Notes: a model not told the origin generated them from the sequence alone. Counted from the stretch's first letter, positions 9,333 through 19,182 are shown. The stretch is 64,000 nucleotides of DNA from Bacillus sp. FJAT-27445 (GCF_001510665.1 NZ_LMTI01000003.1:292854-356853), one strand, 5' to 3'. Program-made: numbers and translations.

Positions 9333-10211
9333 TTATTTTTCATGAAGCTCGAGCTGCTTTTTCATAAAAGCAATCAAATCCTCTTTAAGCTCGGGCATTT
9401 GCAGCGCAAACTCAAGGGTGGTTTCAATAAAACCCAGCTTTTCACCGACATCAAACCTTTTCCCTTCAAACTCGTAGGCAAATACCCTTTGGATTTCGTT
9501 CAGGTTTTGAATTGCATCGGTTAGCTGGATCTCTCCTCCCGCACCAATTTCCTGCTTGTCGAGGAACATGAAGATTTCCGGAGTAAGAATATAACGCCCG
9601 ATAATAGCCAGGTTTGATGGCGCGGTACCCGGCTTGGGCTTTTCAACAAACTGCCGAACCTGATAGCGGCGGTTGTATTCTTCAAGTGGATCGATCACTC
9701 CGTATCGATGTGTTTCCGACTCTGGAACACGCTGGACTCCAATTACAGAAGACAGCGTGTCGTTATATTGATTAATCAGCTGCTTCAGGCAGGGAACCTC
9801 AGCCTGGACGATATCATCACCCAGCAGGACGGCAAAAGGCTCATTGCCAATGAAGTTTCTGGCGCACCATACAGCATGCCCTAGACCGCGTGGTTCTTTT
9901 TGGCGTATGTAATGAATATCAACCATATTGGAAGAAGCCTGTACTTTTTCAAGCAATTCGAATTTTTCTTTTTCGAGCAGATTTTGCTCCAGTTCAAATG
10001 CATGGTCAAAATGATCCTCAATGGCTCGCTTGCCCTTACCGGTAACAATAATGATGTCCTCAATGCCTGATTCAATTGCTTCCTCAACGATATACTGGAT
10101 TGTGGGCTTATCGACGATAGGAAGCATTTCCTTTGGCATCGCTTTTGTCGCAGGCAAAAAGCGCGTTCCAAGCCCTGCGGCAGGAATAATCGCCTTTCTT
10201 ACCTTTTTCAT
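9333..10211 (-). CDS. galU: UTP-glucose-1-phosphate uridylyltransferase
   Basis: This 292-aa cytosolic enzyme makes UDP-glucose from UTP and glucose-1-phosphate for glycolipid, teichoic-acid and polysaccharide glucosylation; the B. subtilis counterpart is GtaB. The nucleotide-binding start [23 protein letters not shown] is diagnostic. Also present are VLLGDDIV (metal/nucleotide site), [19 protein letters not shown] and [10 protein letters not shown]. It is monocistronic and convergent with the nuo operon. The 301-bp region upstream (10212-10512) carries its promoter and that of the next plus-strand gene; I could not fix either promoter precisely. Confidence 0.95.
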   Translation of the reverse strand: MKKVRKAIIPAAGLGTRFLPATKAMPKEMLPIVDKPTIQYIVEEAIESGIEDIIIVTGKGKRAIEDHFDHAFELEQNLLEKEKFELLEKVQASSNMVDIHYIRQKEPRGLGHAVWCARNFIGNEPFAVLLGDDIVQAEVPCLKQLINQYNDTLSSVIGVQRVPESETHRYGVIDPLEEYNRRYQVRQFVEKPKPGTAPSNLAIIGRYILTPEIFMFLDKQEIGAGGEIQLTDAIQNLNEIQRVFAYEFEGKRFDVGEKLGFIETTLEFALQMPELKEDLIAFMKKQLELHEK

Positions 10212-10512
10212 AAAATCACCTTCATATCAATATTTTATGTACCAATTACTTCATTTTTGTCTGCTCTGAACAGGCAGTTTAAAAGATTGCTTTTCTCTCC
10301 TGCTATCCATACAATGGTAGAGGGAGAGGCTATAAAGGGGACAGCTTTTTCTATTATCATATCATTACTGATTATTTCACACTAAACGAAAACAGACAAG
10401 GGAACCCCTCTGTAAATTCCCTTATATTTCCTGGTGTTTTTCCTGATAACTGGATCATCTTTTAAATAAACACCCGAATAGGAGAGCGGAGGCAGGATAA
10501 GGAGGGATTAAC

Positions 10513-10749
10513 TTGATTGCAGATATTGGAATAGGGGCGCTAGTTGGGATTATAGTACACCTTTTGTGCATCACATTGGCATGGTGGGCGATCCAATCGT
10601 TGAATTTTGATAAGCTTTTACGGGCAAACAGGGTGCTTCAAGCCAGGATTTTATACATATTGCTGGCAATTGCGATTGGCTCCGCTGTGAGTAATTTTTT
10701 CCTCGATTACCTTCTTCTGTCCCGACAACTTCCAGCTATTTTTGACTAA
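10513..10749 (+). CDS. DUF1146 family small membrane protein (YwzB-like)
   Basis: This 78-aa protein has two hydrophobic segments (residues 5-27 and 45-70) and the DUF1146 pattern WWAIQSLNFDKLLR ... QARILYILLAIAIGSAVSNFFLDYLLLS. The TTG start is chosen because AAGGAGGG lies about 7 bp upstream. In B. subtilis the ywzB gene sits in the same place, between the ATP synthase operon and murAA. The function is unknown. It is probably cotranscribed toward ywmB or expressed alone. Confidence 0.85.
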   Translation: MIADIGIGALVGIIVHLLCITLAWWAIQSLNFDKLLRANRVLQARILYILLAIAIGSAVSNFFLDYLLLSRQLPAIFD

Positions 10750-11031
10750 AGCAGTGGATGATCTGCACCGGCGTATCTTATTATGCCCCGGAATACCAAT
10801 TCACTTACAGAACTTCAGAGCAATAGGTATTTTTGGATTGGTCTGCTAATAGCCTTTATATAGGACTTAATACATGTGTTCAAGCTGGCGAATATTGAGT
10901 ACAATCAATATTGTGCATTATTCTACAAAGTTCGCAGAATGCATTCACTTTGTCAAAAAGTGACGAGATTTCCCATGTATGCCCTACTTCTCCCTGGTAA
11001 AAATGTAAATGAGGGGAAAGGGAGCGGGCGC

Positions 11032-11766
11032 ATGAAAATGAAATTGGTTTTATCAATATTTGCCATTGTTGGTTTTGTTATGTTGGAACATGGGAATAAA
11101 ACGATTGAAGCTGACAGTGCACCGGAACTTATTAAGCTCGCGGCAGTATTGGAAGCCGAAGATAGTTTGCTTAAGGAGTGGACGGTTTATTCACGGGAAA
11201 TAATTGAAGACTCCAATTCACCCGGGGAATTGGAGAAATATGCAGAACAGCTTCAGGACAAGCTTCCAGGATGGAAATGGTCTGTCACATCATCCAGTGG
11301 AAAATGGGAAGCTGCCGCGGTATCACCTGCTTCAGTTTATGGCAGGGAATATCTTCAAATTATTTCTACCCGCACACCCCATGAGGCAAATGCGTATATA
11401 ATATATAAGGTCGCGGGCGGAGAATGGAATGAAGAAAGCGAAGCCTTTTTTGCAAGGGATGGATTCAAGAATCGCCTGCATGACATATTTCGTGGTGAAC
11501 CGTCAATTTTCTCTTGTATCACTGGCATTTTCGATGATAGAATGGAAAAGGCTTTATCCCAAAAAGCAAGCAACATAATGAAACGATTAAATGCGGTTGA
11601 AACCGAAGCAATCAGGGAAACAGATTTCATCTCGATATCGGCTTTATCGCCATGGTTTATGGACAATTTTAAAAATGGAATGAACGTGCAAATCGCTGTT
11701 CGCTCGGGAGGGGGAGACAATGCGACTGTTACAGTCGGAACCCCCCTCATTACTGTTGAATATTAA
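11032..11766 (+). CDS. ywmB: YwmB family secreted/anchored protein (TATA-box-binding-like fold)
   Basis: This protein of 244 aa begins with a signal-anchor (MKMKLVLSIFAIVGFVMLEHG). The frame is open further upstream to 10876, but the GGGGAAAGGGAG just before 11032 and the signal peptide favour this start. The body (LEAEDSLLKEWTVYSREI ... DGFKNRLHDIFRGEPSIFSCITG) fits the DUF1779/YwmB family found immediately before murAA in Bacillus. The role is unknown; synteny suggests a wall or sporulation link. The segment upstream (10750-11031) contains an inverted repeat around AATATTG/CAATATT near 10904. Confidence 0.8.
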   Translation: MKMKLVLSIFAIVGFVMLEHGNKTIEADSAPELIKLAAVLEAEDSLLKEWTVYSREIIEDSNSPGELEKYAEQLQDKLPGWKWSVTSSSGKWEAAAVSPASVYGREYLQIISTRTPHEANAYIIYKVAGGEWNEESEAFFARDGFKNRLHDIFRGEPSIFSCITGIFDDRMEKALSQKASNIMKRLNAVETEAIRETDFISISALSPWFMDNFKNGMNVQIAVRSGGGDNATVTVGTPLITVEY

Positions 11767-11798
11767 TATAGTGAACTTGGACGCGGAGGGGAATACAC

Positions 11799-13109
11799 TT
11801 GGAAAAAATCATCGTCCGCGGCGGAAATAGGCTGAATGGTACGGTCAGGGTTGAGGGTGCCAAAAATTCTGTACTGCCTGTACTCGCTGCAACATTGTTG
11901 GCCAGTGATGGAAAAAGCATTATACGTGATGTCCCGGCTCTCTCCGATGTATATACGATCAACGAAGTATTACGCAATTTAAACGCAGAAGTAGTGTTTG
12001 AAAATAATCAAGTTGTTGTAGATGCATCCAGAGAGTTGAAAGAGGAGGCGCCATTCGAATATGTTCGAAAGATGCGCGCTTCTGTACTTGTAATGGGGTC
12101 ACTTTTGGCCCGTAATGGCCGTGCCCGCGTGGCATTGCCTGGAGGCTGTGCGATTGGGTCGCGCCCGATTGACCAGCACCTGAAAGGCTTTGAAGCCATG
12201 GGAGCAAAGGTTAAGGTAGGAAATGGGTTTATTGAAGCGGAAGTAGACGGCCGTTTAAAGGGTGCGAGGGTGTACCTCGATTTCCCGAGTGTAGGAGCTA
12301 CGGAAAATATCATGATGGCAGCGACACTTGCGGAAGGCACAACCATCCTTGAAAACGTGGCAAAAGAACCGGAAATCGTTGACCTTGCGAATCTTTTGAA
12401 CAAGATGGGTGCAAAGGTTGTCGGCGCCGGTACAGGCACCATTAGGATTGAAGGCGTAGATGTCTTGTTTGGAGCTGACCATGCAATCATCCCGGATCGG
12501 ATTGAGGCGGGGACTTTCATGGTCGCAGCGGCACTTACAGGTGGCAATGTCCTTGTTCAAGGGGCAGTCCCAGAACATTTGTCTTCATTGATCGCAAAAA
12601 TGGAGGAAATGGGGATTACCATTACTGAGGAAGAGGATGGCATTAGGGTAATCGGCCCTGAGAAGCTCAAGGCTGTCGATATCAAAACGATGCCACATCC
12701 AGGCTTTCCAACTGATATGCAATCGCAAATGATGGCACTTCTTCTCCGTGCAGAAGGCACTTCGATGATTACGGAAACTGTTTTTGAAAACAGGTTCATG
12801 CATGTCGAAGAATTTCGCCGTATGAATGCAGATATAAAAATTGAAGGGCGTTCCGTCATTATTCCTGGCAAGTCGAACCTTCAGGGTGCGGAAGTCGCGG
12901 CAACTGACCTCCGTGCGGCAGCAGCGCTTATCCTGACCGGATTGGTAGCGGAAGGTATGACCAGGGTAACGGAATTGAAGCATCTAGATCGCGGCTATGT
13001 GGATTTCCATCAGAAGCTTGCGGCACTGGGAGCGGATGTAGAGCGCGTAAAAGATACAGTGGAAGTTTTTGAGGAAGAAGAAACACTTATTTCCGATATG
13101 AATGCATAA
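11799..13109 (+). CDS. murA: UDP-N-acetylglucosamine 1-carboxyvinyltransferase
   Basis: This 436-aa enzyme adds enolpyruvate from PEP to UDP-GlcNAc, the first committed step of peptidoglycan synthesis, and is the fosfomycin target. The active-site cysteine is Cys117 within [15 protein letters not shown]. Other signatures are [10 protein letters not shown] (Lys/Asn site) and [17 protein letters not shown]. It starts with TTG at 11799, with CGCGGAGGGGAAT as the Shine-Dalgarno region. It corresponds to murAA of B. subtilis by position (before spoIID). It ends at a strong terminator. Confidence 0.96.
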   Translation: MEKIIVRGGNRLNGTVRVEGAKNSVLPVLAATLLASDGKSIIRDVPALSDVYTINEVLRNLNAEVVFENNQVVVDASRELKEEAPFEYVRKMRASVLVMGSLLARNGRARVALPGGCAIGSRPIDQHLKGFEAMGAKVKVGNGFIEAEVDGRLKGARVYLDFPSVGATENIMMAATLAEGTTILENVAKEPEIVDLANLLNKMGAKVVGAGTGTIRIEGVDVLFGADHAIIPDRIEAGTFMVAAALTGGNVLVQGAVPEHLSSLIAKMEEMGITITEEEDGIRVIGPEKLKAVDIKTMPHPGFPTDMQSQMMALLLRAEGTSMITETVFENRFMHVEEFRRMNADIKIEGRSVIIPGKSNLQGAEVAATDLRAAAALILTGLVAEGMTRVTELKHLDRGYVDFHQKLAALGADVERVKDTVEVFEEEETLISDMNA

Positions 13110-13152
13110 TTTTATTTACTAAATAGGTGGCATAGACCGCCGCTAAATGGAA

Positions 13153-13212
13153 AGCTGAAGGAAGGGCTGTCAGATGTCTGACAGATACATTTCTTCGGCT
13201 TTTCTTTTTTTT
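13153..13212 (+). terminator. Terminator of murA
   Basis: A nested hairpin has an outer arm AAGCTGAAGGAA/TTCTTCGGCTT and an inner perfect arm CTGTCAGA/TCTGACAG, followed by a U-rich tract. Confidence 0.85.
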
Positions 13213-13240
13213 AAGTCCTGCAGTACCATCCGATTTTTAG

Positions 13241-13269
13241 TCATAACCGCTTGTCCACGCCCATATGTT
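13241..13269 (+). promoter_or_regulatory. Candidate sigma-E promoter of spoIID
   Basis: TCATAA (13241-13246) and CATATGTT (13262-13269) are separated by 15 bp. They resemble the sigma-E consensus (KMATATT, CATACAnT) and lie 55 bp before spoIID, a known sigma-E gene. The assignment is by motif only. Confidence 0.4.
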
Positions 13270-13324
13270 TTAATGAAGCGCAGCCGCCATGCCGGCCGTT
13301 TACTTTTCAAATGGAGGCTCAATC

Positions 13325-14362
13325 ATGAAAAACTTGAAACCTTTCTTCGCACTAACATCCTTCCTGTTTGCAGTAACCTTGGTCATTCCAGCCCTGCTTG
13401 TCCTTCCCTTCAAGGACAGCCATGTTAATGGGATGCCAGGGGAAAAACTGCAGCAAGCCCCAAATGGCGAGGAAAGCGGAATAGCAGCCGATGCGGCAGT
13501 AGAAGTCGCAGTATACAGGACAGGGCAAAAGAAGATTGAAAAACTTCCCCTAAACAAGTATCTCGAGGGAGTGGTTGCAGCAGAAATGCCAGCGGAGTTT
13601 GAGGAAGAAGCTTTGAAGGCACAGGCGCTGGCAGCAAGGACGTATATCGTCAAACAGTTGATGACAGAGGATAAATCTGGATTACCGGAAGGGGCACAGG
13701 TGAGCGATTCTGAATTAATTCACCAGGTTTTTAAAAATGATTCGGATATGAAGAAGATATGGGGGAAGGATTATACCTGGAAAAAGAAAAAAATAGCTCA
13801 AGCTGTGCGGTCGACCGACGGCCAAATCCTAACTTATAACGGAAAAGCGATTACCGCGACGTTTTTCTCGACAAGCAACGGATATACAGAGAACTCTGAG
13901 GACTATTGGGAGAATGCCTTCCCATACTTGCGTAGCGTAGAGAGTCCCTGGGATAAGAACTCGCCAAAATTCAAGAACGAGATAAGCATCGCGGTGCCGG
14001 AATTTGAAAAAAGGCTTGGGGTGAAAATCGGCAATTCCCGCACAATTGGAAAAATAATTGGCCGTACAGCGGGCAACCGAATTGGTAAAGTTGATTTCAA
14101 TGGAAAAATACTGACTGGGAGAAAAATTCGCGATGAGCTTGATCTCAGATCAACAGATTTTTCATGGGAGCGGCATGGAAATGAAATTGTCATCAACACC
14201 CGCGGCTTCGGGCATGGCGTAGGAATGAGCCAATATGGGGCGAATGGAATGGCTGCTGAAGGGAAGACCTACCAGCAAATCGTCAAATACTTCTACCAGG
14301 GGGTTGAAATCAGCCCTGCCGATAACCTGTTGTCTGCTGTTACGGCTTCTGCTAGAAGATAA
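13325..14362 (+). CDS. spoIID: Stage II sporulation protein D
   Basis: This 345-aa membrane-anchored lytic transglycosylase works with SpoIIM and SpoIIP to degrade septal peptidoglycan and drive engulfment of the forespore. An N-terminal signal-anchor occupies residues 5-30. The SpoIID/LytB domain follows, with LNKYLEGVVAAEMPAEFEEEALKAQALAARTY, FFSTSNGYTENSEDYW and the C-terminal RGFGHGVGMSQYGANGMA. The frame has 12 extra upstream codons. ATG at 13325 is preferred because of AATGGAGGCTCAATC before it. The gene follows murA as in B. subtilis, and a candidate sigma-E promoter is upstream. Confidence 0.95.
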   Translation: MKNLKPFFALTSFLFAVTLVIPALLVLPFKDSHVNGMPGEKLQQAPNGEESGIAADAAVEVAVYRTGQKKIEKLPLNKYLEGVVAAEMPAEFEEEALKAQALAARTYIVKQLMTEDKSGLPEGAQVSDSELIHQVFKNDSDMKKIWGKDYTWKKKKIAQAVRSTDGQILTYNGKAITATFFSTSNGYTENSEDYWENAFPYLRSVESPWDKNSPKFKNEISIAVPEFEKRLGVKIGNSRTIGKIIGRTAGNRIGKVDFNGKILTGRKIRDELDLRSTDFSWERHGNEIVINTRGFGHGVGMSQYGANGMAAEGKTYQQIVKYFYQGVEISPADNLLSAVTASARR

Positions 14363-14379
14363 TAAATGGTTTTTAGGAA

Positions 14380-14413
14380 GCCGGCCTTTACCATGGGCCG
14401 GCTGTTTCTGTTT
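14380..14413 (+). terminator. Terminator of spoIID
   Basis: GCCGGCC/GGCCGGC stem with a 9-nt loop, followed by TGTTTCTGTTTCT. The rest of the 320-bp gap to the next gene (14414-14683) shows nothing I recognise. Confidence 0.65.
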
Positions 14414-14683
14414 CTCGTTCATGGTTTCCACTTTTTACAGCTAATAAGTTCACCTGAAAAAACAAATGTGTACTATAGTACGCATCGGCTTAATGATAGT
14501 TTAGGGAGCTATAGAAACCCTTACTTTAAGGTTTTTTTGTTTGTTTGGGTTTATACGGTGCGTAAAATTGCATTATAAAAGGGATAGAGGGAGAAATGGA
14601 ATAAAAAAATCCATCTTTCTGCCTCTATCCCAGTTTCAATTATATAGTCAGCCATTGATTTCCCGTTTAGTACAACCCCGGCT

Positions 14684-15121
14684 CTAACAATTCGTGAACT
14701 TCTTCCATTTCCAAAGCAGTCCTCCCAGTCCCGTAAACTTTCCTTTGAATAGAGCACCATCCACAAAGTAATACACAACTGCTATTCCCAGAACGTCTTT
14801 GAATAGGTCAAATAGCGATGCGGAGCGATAGGGGTAGAAAGACTGGTGGATTTCATCCGTGAGCCCGTAAAGGGCCGCAGCGGCCGCGAGAAGCATATTT
14901 ATACTTCTTTTGAACTTTCTTTTCCCAGTGAGAGATGCCAGGACGAACAATCCATATAGGATGGCGAATTCGACCAGGTGAAGGGATTCCTTGATGGTAC
15001 GGTCAACCGAGGAATCAGGGAGTTCGACAAAGTGGTTGCTTGGCAGGCTGGACATGATCCAAATCATGGCCATATAGATGAAAGGGAGTAGCCTGGCCGT
15101 CCACCTGGAAATAAATTTCAT
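14684..15121 (-). CDS. VanZ family membrane protein
   Basis: This 145-aa protein has about four transmembrane segments. VanZ-family features are visible: MAMIWIMSSLPS in the first helix, the motif KESLHLVEFAILYGLF, and LYGLTDEIHQSFYPYRSASLFDLFKDVLGI, with the conserved Asp/Glu-His cluster. VanZ-like proteins are linked to teicoplanin or lipoglycopeptide tolerance in some hosts, but the role of chromosomal homologues is unclear. The start has an AGGAGG-type Shine-Dalgarno site on the minus strand. It is divergent from spoIIQ. Confidence 0.85.
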   Translation of the reverse strand: MKFISRWTARLLPFIYMAMIWIMSSLPSNHFVELPDSSVDRTIKESLHLVEFAILYGLFVLASLTGKRKFKRSINMLLAAAAALYGLTDEIHQSFYPYRSASLFDLFKDVLGIAVVYYFVDGALFKGKFTGLGGLLWKWKKFTNC

Positions 15122-15240
15122 AAAAATCCTCCTTTTGATGCATAAAACTGAGTTGAATTACAAAAAATATTCCAAAAAATCTTTCGGGGAATGTATATAA
15201 TTCTACCATTGTGTTCAGAATGATTGCTGAGGTGATGAAA

Positions 15241-16080
15241 ATGAGAGAGGAAGAAAAAAAGCAATCTTCTCGAGGTTTTAAACGTTTTCTAAAAAAGAGC
15301 TGGGTAGTCCCGGCAGTCTACATGGCAAGTGCGGCAATCATTCTGACAGGTGTCCTTTGGTATCAAATGAGCGGCGATTCAGCAGAAAAGTACGATTACA
15401 AGACTACTGAAAACGCCAAGAGGAAGTTCAACGAGCCTGCCCTTGAGGTAAACAAATCGCTGGAGAACTTCGCGATGCCGGTAGCTGACAAGGATAAGGC
15501 GGTTGTTAAAAAAGGATTCTATGAAAACTCAGCCGATCCTAAAACGCAGCAAGATGCATTGGTCGTATACAACGGTACCTATGTGACGAATACCGGCCTT
15601 GATATTGCGATGAAAGACGGCTCTGAGTTTGATGTCGTTGCTTCCTTAAGCGGCACGGTCACTAGGGTTGAAGAGGATGGCATGCTTGGCAATGTGATTG
15701 ATATCCAGCATGACAAAGGTATTGTAACACAATATCAGTCCGTAAAAGATATCAAAGTCAAGGTTGGCGACCTGGTAGAAAAGGGACAGTCACTCGCAGC
15801 GGCAGGCCAGAGCCAGGTGAATCAAAAAGCTGGGACGCATGTCCACTTTGAAATTCGCAAGGACGGCGTAGCAGTCAATCCAAACAACTACTTTGGAAAG
15901 CCGCTGAGCTCGCTTCAAGAAGCGCAGACCGGTGAACCCTCCAATAAGAAAGAAGCAACCGAGGGTGATGACCAAAGCAAGGCCCCTGCTGATGAAGAAG
16001 ATGCCGAATCGACTGAGGACGGGCTTAATGCTCCATCCGGCGACTCCACTAACAAAACCGGAGATAATAAAAGTTCATAA
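15241..16080 (+). CDS. spoIIQ: Stage II sporulation protein Q
   Basis: This 279-aa forespore membrane protein interacts with mother-cell SpoIIIAH across the intermembrane space to form the feeding-tube/ratchet complex. A cytosolic basic N-terminus (MREEEKKQSSRGF) is followed by one transmembrane segment (residues 20-45) and a LytM/M23 domain. The metal site is degenerate: the first ligand motif reads NTGLDIA, with Asn where active LytM enzymes have His, while GTHVHFEIRKDG keeps the second half. This matches the known SpoIIQ type. I chose ATG at 15241 over the upstream GTG (15211) because GAGGTGATGAAA precedes it and the N-terminus matches SpoIIQ. The C-terminal 50 residues are acidic and low-complexity. 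Confidence 0.93.
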   Translation: MREEEKKQSSRGFKRFLKKSWVVPAVYMASAAIILTGVLWYQMSGDSAEKYDYKTTENAKRKFNEPALEVNKSLENFAMPVADKDKAVVKKGFYENSADPKTQQDALVVYNGTYVTNTGLDIAMKDGSEFDVVASLSGTVTRVEEDGMLGNVIDIQHDKGIVTQYQSVKDIKVKVGDLVEKGQSLAAAGQSQVNQKAGTHVHFEIRKDGVAVNPNNYFGKPLSSLQEAQTGEPSNKKEATEGDDQSKAPADEEDAESTEDGLNAPSGDSTNKTGDNKSS

Positions 16081-16091
16081 TCATATGTTGT

Positions 16092-16122
16092 AGAGGGAGG
16101 GGCAACCCTCTCTTTTTTTTTG
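16092..16122 (+). terminator. Terminator of spoIIQ
   Basis: AGAGGG/CCCTCT stem with an 8-nt loop followed by a run of ten T. Confidence 0.8.
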
Positions 16123-16231
16123 AGAAAAAAGCCAAAGGAATCCGGAAATCGCTATTGCCAGCCAAGTGTCGTCTTTCAGGAATTCCGGCAAACTGTGGTA
16201 AAATGAGACAAAATGACAAGGGGGATGGGTG

Positions 16232-18238
16232 ATGAAAAGGCTGTTCATGATAGTTTCCGCGGTGATTCTGGCAGCTGCGCTGGCCGGCTGTACGGAGAAA
16301 AAACCTGACCCGGCAGACCGCTTTTCCCATTATGTAGAGCTTTGGAACAAGCAGGATTTTGATGAAATGTATGGGTATCTGTCAAAGGATGCCAAGGCTT
16401 CAATTAGTAAAAAGGATTTTACCGAACGATATAAAAAAATTTATGGAGATCTCCAGATCAACAATCTGAAGGTCAGCTTTACAAAGCCGAAAGAGGATAA
16501 GCAGAAAGATGGCGAAGAGGTTGCTTACGGCTATGCGGCAAAAATGGACAGCATAGCTGGCCCGATTGAGTTTGGCCATGATGCCTTCCTTGTAAAAGAA
16601 GAGCGGGATAAGAGAGAAGATTGGTATGTTGATTGGAATACAAATTATATTTTCCCACAGCTTGGAAAGGGTGATAAAATCTCCCTGTCAACACAGGCCC
16701 CGGAGCGGGGGGAGATTTTTGACAGGACAGGCAATCCGCTTGCAACGACTGGGTTAGTTTACGAGGTAGGGATCGTTCCAAAGGATATGGAAGGGCAGGA
16801 ATCCGAAACGATTGCCCAGCTTGGAAAATTGCTTAACATGACATCGGAAAGCATTGAAAAGGCGGCTACCGCAAGCTGGGTTAAGCCTGATTATTTCGTT
16901 CCGCTAAAGAAGGTATCGATGAACGATGAGGCTCTGATTTCGGAACTGATTAAGCTGAAACCGGTGCAGACAAAAAAGGTCGAGTCGCGTATTTATCCAT
17001 ACGGGGAGGCGGCCGCCCACCTAGTTGGCTTTGTGGGAAAGGTGACAGCTGAAGAGCTCGAGAAGCTTGAGGGGAAGGGCTATTCCAGCGGAGATATAAT
17101 TGGGAAGCGCGGCATTGAGCAGGTGTTCGAGGAGCAGCTTCGCGGCGAGCCTGGCGTCCAGATTGTGATTAACAAGGAAGGCGGCGGACAGGAAGTGCTT
17201 GCTGAAAAGCCGGTTGTGAACGGGCAGCCTGTCAAGCTGACGGTCGATGCCGAGCTGCAACAAACAATCACCGCCCAGATGAAGGGTGAGGTTGGGGCAA
17301 CAGCTGTGATAAATCCGAAAACAGGGGAAACGCTGGCGCTAGTCAGTTCGCCGTCCTTCGACCCGAACCAGGAGGTGTTCGGAATGTCGGCCGCCGAACG
17401 GAAGGCTCTTGACGATGACCCGAATACGCCGAAGAACACCCGATTCAATAAAAGATATGCGCCAGGATCGGTTATAAAGCCGATCGTTGCAGGAGCGGCA
17501 CTGACCGCGGGGGCGATTAATCCGGCGGATGTGATGAATGTAAAAGGTTTAAAGTGGCAAAAGGACGCCTCATGGGGAGGCTACTATGTTACGAGGGTGC
17601 ATGAAGCCGCCAATGTAAATCTTGAAAAGGCGCTCGTGTTCTCGGACAATATTTATTTTGCGCAGACAGCGATTAAGCTTGGGAAAGAGGGCTTTACCGA
17701 AGGCATGAATAAGTTTGCCTTTGGTGAGGATTTCGGGTTTCCATTCCCGCTCCAGGCCTCGCAAACCGGCTCGCTTGAAAAGGATATCCTGCTAGCGGAT
17801 GCCGGCTATGGCCAAGCGCAGCTGGAGATGAATATTGTCCATTTGGCGGCTACGTATACACCGTTCCTGAACGGGGGGAATATGATCAAGCCTATCCTTC
17901 TTCTGGATGACCAACATGGACAATTGCTGAAGGAACAAGCAATTTCTCCGGAGGCGGCTTCAACTGTCGGCCCGATTCTCCGGAAAATTGTATCCGACCC
18001 GGGCGGTACGGCGCGGACCGCGGAAATAAAGGGCTATCCATTGTCCGGGAAAACGGGAACCGCTGAAATTAAAGCGGTTCAAGGCGAAACCGGAAAAGAA
18101 AACGGCTGGTTTGTCGCTTACAATGCGGAAGCCGGGGATATGCTCGTTGCCATGCTCGTTGAGAATGTCCAAAAGCGCGGCGGCTCGCAAATCCCTGTCA
18201 AGCTTGTTAAAAACATTTTTACAGAAGCGCAAAAATAA
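16232..18238 (+). CDS. pbpC: Class B penicillin-binding protein 3 (MecA_N-type lipoprotein)
   Basis: This 668-aa lipoprotein has the length of B. subtilis PBP3 (PbpC). Its lipobox LAAALAGC ends the signal peptide near residue 20. An NTF2-like MecA_N domain (about 25-145) is followed by the PBP dimerisation domain (starting RGEIFDRTGNPLA) and a transpeptidase domain. All three active-site motifs are present: Ser413-x-x-Lys416 (PGSVIKP), Ser471-Asp-Asn473, and Lys607-Thr-Gly609. It acts outside the membrane to cross-link peptidoglycan; related proteins have low beta-lactam affinity. GTG (16229) and ATG (16232) are adjacent; ATG is used. It is monocistronic behind the spoIIQ terminator. Confidence 0.92.
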   Translation: MKRLFMIVSAVILAAALAGCTEKKPDPADRFSHYVELWNKQDFDEMYGYLSKDAKASISKKDFTERYKKIYGDLQINNLKVSFTKPKEDKQKDGEEVAYGYAAKMDSIAGPIEFGHDAFLVKEERDKREDWYVDWNTNYIFPQLGKGDKISLSTQAPERGEIFDRTGNPLATTGLVYEVGIVPKDMEGQESETIAQLGKLLNMTSESIEKAATASWVKPDYFVPLKKVSMNDEALISELIKLKPVQTKKVESRIYPYGEAAAHLVGFVGKVTAEELEKLEGKGYSSGDIIGKRGIEQVFEEQLRGEPGVQIVINKEGGGQEVLAEKPVVNGQPVKLTVDAELQQTITAQMKGEVGATAVINPKTGETLALVSSPSFDPNQEVFGMSAAERKALDDDPNTPKNTRFNKRYAPGSVIKPIVAGAALTAGAINPADVMNVKGLKWQKDASWGGYYVTRVHEAANVNLEKALVFSDNIYFAQTAIKLGKEGFTEGMNKFAFGEDFGFPFPLQASQTGSLEKDILLADAGYGQAQLEMNIVHLAATYTPFLNGGNMIKPILLLDDQHGQLLKEQAISPEAASTVGPILRKIVSDPGGTARTAEIKGYPLSGKTGTAEIKAVQGETGKENGWFVAYNAEAGDMLVAMLVENVQKRGGSQIPVKLVKNIFTEAQK

Positions 18239-18284
18239 GGAAAGCACCGTGAAATATAAAGATTAGACAAAGAGGGGGGCTGGA

Positions 18285-18782
18285 ATGGAAAGGCGGACTG
18301 TAGCGGAACCGGTGGCTCTAGTTTTTTACAGCGAGAGCTACCGGGAGTATTTCGAAGCGTATCTATTGCCGGAAGAGCAGCAAAAGTTCACAGCGATGCC
18401 TTTGGATGCGTTGAGAGCGTGCGAGGAGTCCCACGGCAGGCATCCTGTTGTGATTCTATTCAATGATAAACCTGCCGGCTTTTTCGTCCTCCACGAGGGG
18501 GAGGGAATATCTTCATTCACCGCAAATCCCCATGCCATCCTATTGAGAGGATACTCTATTAATTGCGGTTATCAGGGCCTGGGGATTGCAAGCCTTTCTC
18601 TCAGACAGCTGCCTGGTTTTGTTGAACAGCATTTTCCCGATAAGACGGAAATTGTCCTCGCTGTTAACCACACAAATCTGGCTGCGCAGCATGTATATCG
18701 AAAGTCCGGCTTCGAGGACCGGGGCAGGCGAATCATGGGCAGGATTGGCGAACAGTACATTCTTCATAAGGATCTTGCGTAA
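18285..18782 (+). CDS. GNAT family N-acetyltransferase
   Basis: This 165-aa protein has the GNAT acetyl-CoA-binding fold. The motif-A region is visible as LRGYSINCGYQGLGIASLSLRQLPGF (a QGLGI version of Q/RxxGxG/A). Motif B follows as NHTNLAAQHVYRKSGFEDRGRR. The substrate is unknown. The ATG is preceded by GAGGGGGG. It lies 46 bp after pbpC and could be cotranscribed with it. It ends before a hairpin and a terminator. Confidence 0.85.
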   Translation: MERRTVAEPVALVFYSESYREYFEAYLLPEEQQKFTAMPLDALRACEESHGRHPVVILFNDKPAGFFVLHEGEGISSFTANPHAILLRGYSINCGYQGLGIASLSLRQLPGFVEQHFPDKTEIVLAVNHTNLAAQHVYRKSGFEDRGRRIMGRIGEQYILHKDLA

Positions 18783-18867
18783 AAAAGAGCTATCGGGGAA
18801 TGGTTGGAGACCGAGGAGCTTTGTGGGCGAGGATATTGCAGTGGTTGACCATGATGGAAATGAAAAA

Positions 18868-18889
18868 GCACCATCCGATTCGATGGTGC
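18868..18889. repeat. Perfect hairpin GCACCATCC/GATGGTGC
   Basis: A short inverted repeat sits immediately upstream of a true terminator, with no U-tract of its own. It may add stability to the end of the GNAT mRNA. Confidence 0.5.
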
Positions 18890-18898
18890 CCCTTTAGG

Positions 18899-18929
18899 AA
18901 GGCGGGGTTATTTCCCGCCTTTTTGTTTT
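18899..18929 (+). terminator. Terminator after the GNAT gene
   Basis: AGGCGGG/CCCGCCT stem with a 6-nt loop and TTTTTGTTTTG tail. Confidence 0.85.
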
Positions 18930-19026
18930 GGCTTCGGAGGATAAGTCCTTTCACTTTTGGGAAATGGGAGTAATCCGGTGTGTTGTTTAACAGGTTTTGT
19001 CCAGTGAGAGTTATTTTTATCTCCCG

Positions 19027-19182
19027 GATGAAGACAGTTTTGAGAGAGAAAAGCAATTCAAAGTGTCTTCATGAACGCGATGAAGACAGTTTGGAGGGGG
19101 AAAAGCAATTGAAACTGTCTTCATGAAGCAGATGAAGACAGTTTTAAGGGGAAAACTCATATGAAAGTGTCTTCATGGCACT
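19027..19182. repeat. Three tandem copies of a 52-bp palindromic unit
   Basis: Units start at 19027, 19079 and 19131, an exact 52-bp period. Each begins GATGAAGACAGTTT and ends with its near reverse complement (AAACTGTCTTCATG or AAAGTGTCTTCATG), around a variable purine-rich centre. Every unit can therefore fold into a hairpin. There is no ORF here. It lies between the GNAT terminator and the ggt promoter. Confidence 0.85.
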
